Assembly (NCBI RefSeq): GCF_000151315.2
Contig: NW_011887293.1
Coordinates: forward strand, 2,268,605-2,332,604
Reading direction: 5' to 3'
From: Capsaspora owczarzaki ATCC 30864
Taxonomy: Eukaryota; Opisthokonta; Filasterea
DNA length: 64,000 nt
Shown: positions 32,690-42,163 of the stretch, one piece after another
Numbering within the stretch: the stretch's first letter is position 1
Layout of the letters: every line of letters starts with the position of its first letter
Notes under the pieces: model-generated
Databases searched by the model: none
What the model saw: the letters and a program-made list of their open reading frames with translations, nothing else
What the model was told of the DNA's origin: nothing
Position numbers and translations under genes: made by a program

Positions 32690-34690
32690 ATGGCATCGTC
32701 GTCGCCGGCCTTCCAGTCGCGGCACTCGGCGCCTGCAGCGTGGATGGCTCAGTTGCAGCTGTTGCAGCAGCAGCACCAGGCACTCGGTGCGCAGATTGCC
32801 CATCTACGCAACCACACCCAGCCAGTCGGCGGCGATTTGGCCGGATCCGGTCATCATCATCCCCAGCCCCAGCCCCAGCCTCGTCCTCAGCCCCAGCCGC
32901 AAGACGAGCCGTCGCTCATGTCCCTGCAAGACGCCCCTGTGCCTGGTGCTGCGCGTGCTGCCGTCGTGGCGTCGCTGGAGCAGCAGCAATCGGCGCTCGC
33001 ACTGCAGATCGCCCAGCTGCTCAAACTGCTCCAACCACAACAGCAGCAGCCTGCCCAACACCAACACGGATCGTGGCCGACGCCTCCTGGCAGTGCTGGT
33101 CCCGCCATGTTCCCATCCCACCAGCAGCTCTCTGTCTCAAGCTCTGGCGCTGGCTCTGGCGCTGGGTCTGGTGTTGCGACTGTCGCTGAATCTGCCCGAA
33201 TTGGAAGCAGCGGCGGTCATCATTCGCAATCCCAATCTGCGCTCAACCTGCCATTCCAGCACAATCCATTCGATGCACCGCCAACGTCGCCCGTCTTCCA
33301 GACAACGCCAATGCAAGGCACATCGATGTTGACTGGTGGTGCTGGTGCTGGTGCGGTCGGAGGATGGCAGCAACCCTCCACTGGCCAACCGCCAGTCAAT
33401 CCATTCGAGATCCCGCATGCTGCAGAGTCGACCGCACTTGCGTATGGGCGCGGAGGCGAGTCAAGACCGCTCGTGGATGGTTTGCGGAATGACAGGAACG
33501 ACAGCCACGACGTCGGCATCCCTCCGGTGAAATCGCGCTCCTTCTCATTCAATGTTCTGGCGCCAATCACAGGCGGTAGCGGTAGCAGTGGCAGTCCTGC
33601 AAAAGATCCCTGGGGCGAGAATGCAGGCCGACAGAGTCCACTCAGATCTGCTCGCTCGAGTGAACGCCTGGAAGAAAACATCAGCCCGACAACGACAGCG
33701 AACGGCCGGCTCTCAGGCACTCAGTCGCCCAGCGGCTATGGCAAGGCCGCGCTCACTTCCATGAGCGACACGATTGCCTCCGCTGCGTCTGTGGCGGCAA
33801 ACACGGCTGCTGCGGCCCTGTCCAATGCCGGATCCCTCGTCCGGCGGAAACCCTCGTACCAGCCGCTCGATGGCACGCTCTTGGCATCCAACGACGACGA
33901 CGACGACGCCCAGCCAGACCAGGAAGGTGCTGATGCCGAGCACGAAGAGCACCACGATCGATTTGACACGAGTCAGTCGCTCGGCTCGTGGGGGTCTGGT
34001 CTGCGCGCGGCCATTTCTGCAGGCGATCTCTTTGGCTCGGGCGCGCGCTACCGCAGCATTTCGGATGGCGATTCGACATCGAGCTCCTTGGGCGCAAAGT
34101 CCTCCCTGCTGCTGGGCTCGAACAGTGAGACTGGTTCGCAGTTTGGACGCGATGCCTCCCAGCCTGACGCGTTTGCCGAGATGCACGGCTCGTTTGGCAG
34201 ACAACGCATCGACCCGCTCCATCCCCCGCCCAATACCCCGCTCGTTCTCGCTCCCGCGCGATCGGTCGCCCCTCCTGTGACGCCGTCGTCGCCTGCCGCG
34301 TTTCCGAAAGCTGGAGGAGGAGGAGGAGGCGGCGGCGCAGATCAGCTCGGATGGGTGTCGTCGCCTCCGCTCGCTGTCAGCCGTAGCAGCGTCGACACCT
34401 CGCAAACCAACCTGGACGACGACTACCAGCCGTTTGCCTCGTCCACCCGTTTGACTCGCTCAGTGTCCACCCCAATGGAGCCCTCCTTCAACGCCCGCAA
34501 GAGCCTCGAAGCGTTCTCGTCCTCGGGAGATCCTTCCCAAGGTCTTGCCGTCAACGACGCCTGGACGGATTCGCCCAGTTCCCGCGATTCGCGATCGCCC
34601 ATTTCCGAGCTGAACGCGGTTGTTTCCAAGACCATGGGTGTGTTGAAAAGGAAGGGCGGCAGTCGCTACGACGTCCTGGATGGCGACGAC
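32690..34690 (+). CDS. Disordered protein with NPF and DPW motifs (3' end in assembly gap)
   Basis: An open frame of 667 residues runs from ATG 32690 into the gap. It is Gln/Pro/Ser/Gly-rich with two short helical Gln/Leu segments at the N-terminus (QLQLLQQQHQALGAQIAHLR and a similar one near 95). It carries linear motifs seen in endocytic adaptors: NPF at 192-194 and 237-239, DPW at 306-308, and tyrosine motifs YQPL and YDVL. A 9-Gly run occurs near 540. NPF binds EH domains and DPW binds the AP-2 alpha ear, so a membrane-traffic adaptor is a reasonable guess. The diagnostic folded domain may lie in the missing part. Confidence 0.5.
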
Positions 34691-35341
34691 NNNNNNNNNN
34701 NNNNNNNNNNNNNNNNNNNNNNNNNNNNNNNNNNNNNNNNNNNNNNNNNNNNNNNNNNNNNNNNNNNNNNNNNNNNNNNNNNNNNNNNNNNNNNNNNNNN
34801 NNNNNNNNNNNNNNNNNNNNNNNNNNNNNNNNNNNNNNNNNNNNNNNNNNNNNNNNNNNNNNNNNNNNNNNNNNNNNNNNNNNNNNNNNNNNNNNNNNNN
34901 NNNNNNNNNNNNNNNNNNNNNNNNNNNNNNNNNNNNNNNNNNNNNNNNNNNNNNNNNNNNNNNNNNNNNNNNNNNNNNNNNNNNNNNNNNNNNNNNNNNN
35001 NNNNNNNNNNNNNNNNNNNNNNNNNNNNNNNNNNNNNNNNNNNNNNNNNNNNNNNNNNNNNNNNNNNNNNNNNNNNNNNNNNNNNNNNNNNNNNNNNNNN
35101 NNNNNNNNNNNNNNNNNNNNNNNNNNNNNNNNNNNNNNNNNNNNNNNNNNNNNNNNNNNNNNNNNNNNNNNNNNNNNNNNNNNNNNNNNNNNNNNNNNNN
35201 NNNNNNNNNNNNNNNNNNNNNNNNNNNNNNNNNNNNNNNNNNNNNNNNNNNNNNNNNNNNNNNNNNNNNNNNNNNNNNNNNNNNNNNNNNNNNNNNNNNN
35301 NNNNNNNNNNNNNNNNNNNNNNNNNNNNNNNNNNNNNNNNN
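34691..35341. other. Assembly gap (N run, 651 nt)
   Basis: Unsequenced bases. The gap hides the 3' ends of two convergent genes: the NPF-motif protein (+) and the single-pass membrane protein (-). Confidence 0.99.
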
Positions 35342-35835
35342 TCCGATGCCTCGATCGTGGTATGCGAGGTCTGGAAGCTGACGGTCGAGCGCACGTTGAC
35401 GAGTCCGTCGCGCGAACTGCCACCGCCGCTGCCGCCCGTCCGACCACTGCGCGCTGTGCGAGACGTGGCCGATGCCGGGCTCAGTCCGTGCTCGAGGCCA
35501 AAGTCGCTCGGGTCGACCTCGACATTCAGCTGATCGTCATCATCGTCATCATCATGTCGACCCCGCCGGCGACCTGCCGAGGTGCTCGCGGTGGTCGCAG
35601 CAAGCACATGGTCGAACGTGCCTCCGTAGCGGCTCTGCTTGGCGAGGTAGCACCGCACTGCAATGAACATGGCGAAATAGGCCAGCATTGCGACGCCGAG
35701 CCCGACCAGCGCGCCCAGAAACCGCGTCGGGTCGCCGTCGTCGCCATCGTCCCCAGGAGGGTGGCTTGCATTGCCGGACGCGGTCGGCGTCGGCTGCAGC
35801 AGCGACTGGTCAAGGAGAGGAGTCGCCCAGCTCAT
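35342..35835 (-). CDS. Single-pass membrane protein (C-terminal part in gap)
   Basis: Reading from ATG 35835 into the gap gives 164 residues. The N-terminus is polar with an NAS glycosylation site (about residue 21), followed by one hydrophobic helix (FLGALVGLGVAMLAYFAMFI) at about 37-56. The rest is an Asp-run (about seven residues), then a Ser/Gly/Thr-rich cytoplasmic region ending SFQTSHTTIEAS at the gap edge. No family was recognised. A 3' splice site lies upstream (ggttttcag, about 35861), so an upstream exon may exist. Confidence 0.45.
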
Positions 35836-36142
35836 TTCGGCGGGCGTCGACCTCAAGATCTGAAAACCCCTGAGCAGCTGTGACAAGAAGAAGCAAGAGA
35901 CAACTACAAGAATGACTGGCAGTGAGTTTTGAGTTGATGTTGTAGTGCATCACAGTCAATTGGATACAGCGCTGCAGTACAGTAGATACTGATGCCAGCA
36001 TCGCTGTTACATCTACTGTTGACAGTCAAAGTGCTCATACTTGCATGTCGCTCTACTTTATCAGAGAAATCTTCGTTGCTGCTCTTTGTTTCACTCTTCG
36101 TATTGTTGACTCTCTTAGCACTGTTGCAGGTTTCTCAGAGCG

Positions 36143-37023
36143 ATGGTTTCGCAGGACGACGAGTTTGACGCGCTGCTGATGCAGGAAGACGCGCTCCAGC
36201 ACGCAGGCGCTGTGGCTGGCGAAGACGCCGGTCGCCTTGCTGGCATTGCCGAGGGCAGGCAGCTGGGCCTGGTCAAGGGCACGCAGCTGGGCGCTGAGGT
36301 TGGGTACATGCGCGGCGTCGCAGCCGCCCTGCTCGAGCTCAGTCCCACCAACGCAGCTCCAGTGCAAGTGCAAGTGCCAGCGGGTAGCAGTGATGCTGCT
36401 GCTGCTACTGATGCGTCTGCCAGCACAGAGTCGAGCGGAGATGATGACACGCGCTCGACCAGTCCCACGAGGCCAGCCGGCTTGTCCATGTGAGCCACCA
36501 GTCCAACAGGCGATGGTGCATTGCTGTGAAGCATAATCCACTGAACTCTTGTGGTTTTTTGTCACACACACACACGCACACACACACACAAAAAGGCGGA
36601 CTCGCAAGGCTGCCGAAGCTGTGATTGCGCTCGCAGATGGATGCTCGCTGGAGAATCCACACGAAGACAAGCTGTTTGAGACACTCGACCGGCTTCGTGC
36701 CAAGTTCAAGCAGGTGAGCGCGCGTTGTTTGTTGTCAAAACAAAATCGCAGAAGGCTCGGGGAACAGCAAGAAGAAGGGCTGGAATCGAGTGAAGATTTC
36801 AGAAACATACGCTGTGACTGTCCACATACTGACATGATGGTTGAATGTCGATCTTTTGATCCTTGATCTTTGTGCTGGTGCGCAGCTCACGTCCGCTGCT
36901 GGACTGAATCTGCGCTTTGACTCGTCACGGCCGCATTCGCACGATGCATCCACTGGTGCGATCGTTCAAGCACCCCAAACGGCAGCATCGCGCGTCCAAC
37001 CACCGGCCACCTCAATGTGGTGA
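36143..37023 (+). CDS. LTO1: LTO1 homologue (adaptor for Fe-S loading of ABCE1/Rli1)
   Basis: Exons 36143-36489, 36596-36713 and 36886-37023 encode 200 residues. LTO1 with YAE1 recruits the ABC protein Rli1/ABCE1 to the cytosolic Fe-S targeting complex. The N-terminus reads DEFDALLMQED (human DIFDAIVMADE) and is followed by glycines spaced every four residues in the deca-GX3 manner (GEDAGRLAGIAEGRQLGLVK). Exon 2 holds ENPHEDKLFETLDRLRAKFKQ, matching human DDPTYDKLHEDLDKIRGKFKQ, and exon 3 continues LTSAAGLNLRF. The protein ends in Trp (SMW), the residue type known to matter for contact with the targeting complex in yeast. The middle is longer and more disordered than in human. Confidence 0.88.
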
Positions 37024-38110
37024 TGCTGCCTTGGCACGAAGGAGGCAGAGCCTCTGTGCCGCAGTTGTTGCCCCAAAACCGGACGACAATTCGCGTCTTC
37101 TGGCAAGACGACGACGTTGCTGATTTTCGCGGCACACAAGGCCTCTGATCCTCCTCATGACGCAGTTCTTTTAGAAAGGACGAAAAACGGTTGGCTTTGA
37201 CGCTCTGTTGGCTATGTTTGGTGCGATTTCACGCCCAAGAAGCCAAGACGAGATGCATCTTTTGCTCTTTGTTTGCTCTTTGTTTTTTCTTCTTCTTCTT
37301 CTTTCTTTTTTCTGGTGCTGAATGGCCCTGGTTTGCGATTCACGAATACAACAGTGAAGCAGAGTATCCTGTCGTTGAAGGGGTTGCAGAAGCGTCAACT
37401 GCATCCTCGTCGCCCTTCTCACGCTCGCTCTCTCGTCCTCTCGTCCGTTGCCCGTTCCATCATCAGCTGACACTCCAGCAATGCAAACGCAGTGCCAATC
37501 AACCGTATCGTATCTGCTGCTGCTGCTGCTGCTGCTGGTCACACATCTGCAAAACAAACGGCAAAGCGAGCGTGCCGACAGTCGGAGCCGGTCAGAACGA
37601 CCTCGCCGATATCAGTCTTCAGTGTATCAACTGCTGCATCTGATGCAGTGCAGTGATCCTTCAGTGGTCCTGATCACCATCGTATATCAGTCATCCGTCC
37701 CGTCCATCATCCCTTTTGTTTAAAAGCCCCCTTTTCTATGTGTGATGTTGTCGCGACGGCCAATCAAAGCAAACCCAATCTCACATCATTTAAACAAAAA
37801 AAAAAAAAAAAAAAAAAGCCCCGCCCCCATTGTTTGTTCTCTTCTCGTTCCATTTCTTTTGTTGCTTTCCGTTTTCCCTCTGCTTATGCTCTTCCAGCAT
37901 CTGCTCATCCGATCACACACACACACTCACTCTGTCACTCTGTCACTCGCTGCTCACGCGCTGCTTACACACCCTGCAATCCGTTTTGCGCGGCATTGTT
38001 TTTTTTTTTGTTCTTTTTCTTTGTTCTTCTTGTTTTGTTTTGTTATTGTGTAATGTTGTTTTTGCCGTCGGAAGTTTCAATCACATTAGCACATTTTTTT
38101 TCCTTTGTTT

Positions 38111-38145
<35 letters not shown>

Positions 38146-39442
38146 GGGTTGATGTTTTCACGTTTTTCCAGCCACAACAGAACGAGGCCACAACAGCGTC
38201 AACCTGACCAGTCAGTCACTTCAAACACCCCCCGTCTTGACTGATTTGGCCATCATCGCTTCATCTTCAACTGCTTGTGGATTTCAGTAAACCGCTTTTT
38301 CTTGTTTTTTTGATCTCCTTTTCCCTAATCCTGCTTCAGTCAGTCTTTTTTTTTTTCTTTTCTTTTTTTTTTTTTCCCCCTTTGCGTTCAATTTCAGTTG
38401 TCTTCTCCGACAACTCTTCTTCTTCCTTCTTCGTCTTGCTTGTGGGGATTCCTCGTTTCGTTTTTCCCCCATCTGCAAAACCCCCACGTCCCATCCCCCT
38501 CTCCCTCTCTCTGTCTCTCTTTGAGCTGGGCACGGATTTCTTTCTTATCACGAAACGCCCTGCTGATTTACGGACTCAAGTAGTTTTTTTTTTCTTTTTT
38601 TTTTTTTATTTCTTTCTCTCGTTCCGTTTCCGCCGCTCTCTCCTTCCTCCTCTTCGTCGTCTTGTCCTTTTTTCCCCCCGTCTTGAATCCTCTCCACTCA
38701 CACTAATACACAGACAATGGCTTACTTCTTCGGTGTCGGTTCCGGCCACGTTGGTACGTTCCCATGTGCAATCACAAAAGTGGCTTTGATGTCATGCTGC
38801 CTTTTTTTTTTTTTTTTTTTTTTTGTGGCTTTTTGATTGTTCATCTCACCCCATCTGCTCTTGCTCTTCTTGCTCTTCCTACTCTGGTTTAATGCGCTCG
38901 CATCTTGCTCGTCCCTTGCTGTTGCTGGCTTGGTCTTCGCTGCGCTGCGCTGGTTTTTTTGCCGCTCGTTCGTCACTGATTGTGGGGGGTGCCATGTTTT
39001 CCCGCTTTTTTTTTTCTTCTCCTATTTTCCAACCTCCATCCCCCTTTTCTTTCTCGTTCCTTCTCGCCTCTCCCGTTTTCCCTCCTCCTTTTCTCAGGCT
39101 GCGACTGCGACTGATCACTTTTCGCAGAGCTTTCGATTCATAACTTTTACTGCGATTTTTATTTTTTACCCTTCCATTGATTTTTTTGAATTTCATCCTT
39201 TATTTCCTTTCTTGTCTTTAGCTTGAATTTTCTTAATTTTTATCTTTCTTTTTGTTGCCGCTCTTTTTTTTGAATTTCCGAGTTTTTTTCAAAACAATTT
39301 ATTTTCCTTCCGCTTTCATTTTCCGAGCAACGCTGCACAAACTTTGTGTTGTTGTCTTTTTTTTTTTTCTCATCAATTTTGAAATCAAGCTTGGCTGCTT
39401 AAAAAAAACTTCAAGAAAGTCCCCCTTCCAATCATCATCACC
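37024..39442. other. Long non-coding stretch upstream of the bZIP gene
   Basis: About 2.4 kb without a recognisable complete gene. It is strongly pyrimidine-rich on the plus strand from about 37800 (repeated T-runs, for example 38111-38144 and 38803-38824). A short ATG exon-like piece at 38717-38753 encodes MAYFFGVGSGHV before a GTACGT donor. The region is best explained as promoter plus a long, intron-containing 5' UTR of the bZIP gene, but a small gene cannot be excluded. Confidence 0.35.
38717..38753 (+). other. Possible short first coding exon or upstream ORF
   Basis: ATG in a good context (acagacaATGGCT) followed by 12 codons (MAYFFGVGSGHV) and a consensus GTACGT donor in phase 1. I could not find a partner exon that joins it in frame to the bZIP gene, so it may be an upstream ORF or the start of an unrecognised transcript. 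Confidence 0.25.
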
Positions 39443-40600
39443 ATGTCCGTGTTTGTCGTTCCCCCGGCACCCGCCCGAATTGGAAACGAGACCAAGCAGC
39501 AGCTGCGCGAGCAGTTGTTTGGCGAACTGGCCCTGCACGACCTGCACCACGAGCAGGAGCTCATGAAGAACATGCATGCCCAGCGCGTGCAGCTGAGCGA
39601 GCAGCAGTGCAAGCAGCCCAGCATTGCCTTCCTCGACATGTTTGGCTTGCCCCAGCCGGCCGTCAATCTGGCCAACTTCAAGTCGCCCTTCATTGTGCCG
39701 CCCAGCATTGTGCCGCCAGTGTCCTACTTTACAACCAACAGCAACTACAACATGGGTCTCTACCCCGCATTCAACCCTTCGCTCAGCTTTGCTGCTGCAG
39801 CTGCCGCCGCTGCCTTTGCGCCGCCGCAGCTGACCCTGGCCGATGTCATGGCTGGGCCCGCAGTCAAGCGCGAGAGGCTCGACTCTGCCGCCAGCATCAT
39901 GTCGGCCCTGTCTGCGTCGTCCGACGCCAGCGCTGCGAGCTTTTTGGGCAACAGCGACAACTTTGCCCTGCCCGAACCCACGACCATGGAAACGTTGCTT
40001 GCCAACCTGCAGCACTCGTCCACGCTGTATCCCAACCTGTGCAACGCCTTCCCTGTCGTCCTGAGGCCTACGAGCTCCCTGTCCTCGTGCACGGAAAGCC
40101 GCGACGTCTCGTCGAGCGCGTCCACGCTGTCCTCGGCCGGCGCATCGCCCGCTCCCGTCGTGGTGAGCGACTCGAGCCGCAAGCGCCGCGCGTCGTTTGA
40201 CGATGAGGACCAGCTGTTCGACTCTGACGGCTTCAACGCTGGCGAAACGTTCACCCTGTCGTCGCTCATTGCCTCGGCTGCCACCTCTGCCGGGCCCGTG
40301 ACCCCCGAGCGTCTTGCGCACTGTCTCCACGACCCGCTGCCGCCAATGCCCGTGCCGGCTTCGCAAAGCGTCGGCAACCGCGTTTCGCGCATTGATCCGA
40401 ACGTCGACAACGTGACTGCTGCGCGCCGCAAGAAGGAGCGCGAGGCGAAGGCTGCGTCCCGCCAGAAGCAACGCGATCTGATGAACGACCTTGAGCGCAC
40501 CAACGCCCTCCTCGACCAGGAGCATGCCGAGCTCAAGCAGCGTGTGCTGTCGTTGCAATCGCAGCTTACCATGCTGCGTGGACTGGTCCAAGCGCTTTAA
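39443..40600 (+). CDS. bZIP transcription factor with atypical basic region
   Basis: An intronless frame of 385 residues. The C-terminal 60 residues form a clear bZIP: basic stretch ARRKKEREAKAASRQKQR, then leucines every seventh residue for six heptads (L of DLER, LLDQ, ELKQ, SLQS, MLRG and the final L). With the N-x7-R-x9-L register fixed by the zipper, the normally invariant Asn is Glu. The rest is low-complexity activation-type sequence with polyalanine (about 113-120), a VKRERLDSA patch and RKRRASFDDEDQLFDSD. Likely nuclear DNA-binding regulator; partner and site specificity unknown. The ATG at 39443 follows atcatcatcacc. Confidence 0.85.
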   Translation: MSVFVVPPAPARIGNETKQQLREQLFGELALHDLHHEQELMKNMHAQRVQLSEQQCKQPSIAFLDMFGLPQPAVNLANFKSPFIVPPSIVPPVSYFTTNSNYNMGLYPAFNPSLSFAAAAAAAAFAPPQLTLADVMAGPAVKRERLDSAASIMSALSASSDASAASFLGNSDNFALPEPTTMETLLANLQHSSTLYPNLCNAFPVVLRPTSSLSSCTESRDVSSSASTLSSAGASPAPVVVSDSSRKRRASFDDEDQLFDSDGFNAGETFTLSSLIASAATSAGPVTPERLAHCLHDPLPPMPVPASQSVGNRVSRIDPNVDNVTAARRKKEREAKAASRQKQRDLMNDLERTNALLDQEHAELKQRVLSLQSQLTMLRGLVQAL

Positions 40601-41128
40601 CATGTTGCGGAATACGAACGATGCACGTTGCTTGTTTTCCGCTGTTGTTGCTGTTGCTGCTGTTGCTGCTGTTGTCTTTGCATGGATGTGTGTTTTTGAT
40701 TGATAATTCAATGGAATTGTTTTTTTTTTTTTTTTTTTTTTTTTGTTGTTGTTGTTGTTGTTTTTTTTTTTCTCCTGTACGTTTCTCCACCATGATACTT
40801 TGCAGGTCCAGTACTCTGTCTGACAAACATCAAGCAGCTTTGTATTGGGAAATACGAGAAATACGACGAGTGAAAAGTCAATTTGCCCAAAATAGAACAA
40901 GACTTGCTCAACAACAGACGCGCGCTAGATCGAACGAGAAAAGGAAGATGCATGCATAAAAACAAAAACACAAAGGAAAACAGGCGACGAGAAACAAAAA
41001 CACAACCAGCCAACCAAACTATAGCCAAGAACAACAACTTTTCGAAAAAGCCAAAAACAATATGAAAAAAAAAAAAAAAAAAAAAAGAGCGAGAACGAAG
41101 AAGCGACGAATACAACATTGCTTCTTCT
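40601..41128. other. Convergent spacer
   Basis: The 3' regions of the bZIP gene and PLC gamma. Holds (TTG)n-like and T/A-runs (about 40720-40744 and 41063-41086). No gene seen. Confidence 0.4.
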
Positions 41129-42121
41129 TCACTTGGTCATCGACAAGCGGGAAGCATTGTTGCGAGCATTGCGGATGGACGAGCGAACAGACTTGCGCGC
41201 AAAGCCCTTCGCGTTGGCGTTGGGATCGTTGCTGGCCTGAGCAGCCAACTTGGCCAGCTCTTGCTCGATGCGCACAATTTGAGCTCGCATGGTTTCAGTC
41301 TTCTTTTCAGACTCCTTGAGCGCCTTGGAGATTTTGGCCTGGGCGGCCTTCTTTTGATCCGCGCGGGCCATGTTTTGCATGGCATCGAGCATGATTTGCT
41401 CCCGTTGCAGAGCCTGCTCAATCATTTGCCTCTCCTCCTGCAGCTCGTTCACCATGTCCTGAAGGCCTTCGATCGCTTGCGGGATGATGTCATTGATGGT
41501 GATGTGGATGAACACGGAAGCCAGCTCAAACTCTTCACTGTGGCCATTGCGAAGCGGGACAGCTCGGTAGCCTAACAAAAGTAGCAAGATCAAAGCACAA
41601 AAAACCAAGGGGGAGAAAAGTGAGCAACCGCCGATGCATTCAAAACGCGAAAAACAACAATCATGTCAAGAGAATGACTCTCACCTGGGCGAAGGCTGTT
41701 GAATGGAATGACAGCCTGACCCATAAAGCTTGGGTCACCAAACATATCTTCGTCCATCACGGCAATGCGGAGCAAGCACACGTCGGGAAGACGAACAAAG
41801 AATTCGCACGACTCATTCCAGACAGGGTTGAAACCGTTATCCGCTGTTTTTTTTGGGTTGTTTTGATAAAAATCAAGCGACATTTGGCAATAGTGAGGGA
41901 CGATGCTCTGCTCGGCAAAAGAGAAAAACCCCGTCAACAACAAAAAAAACGTACGCTTCGTCTTGGTACGATGCTTTTGCGACGAGTCCACTTCGGCTCC
42001 GCAAATGTCAATTTCGACAAACGGCGACGCAGTGCCCTTGCCCGACTTGACAAGATGTTTGGCAGAGAAGATCTACAGCAAGGTGCACGACCAAATAAAG
42101 TCAACAGTCAACAACAAACAC

Positions 42122-42163
<42 letters not shown>

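Noticed and set aside
39299-40900. 533-codon minus-strand open frame
   Set aside because: Antisense to the bZIP gene and running through low-complexity A/T runs on both sides.
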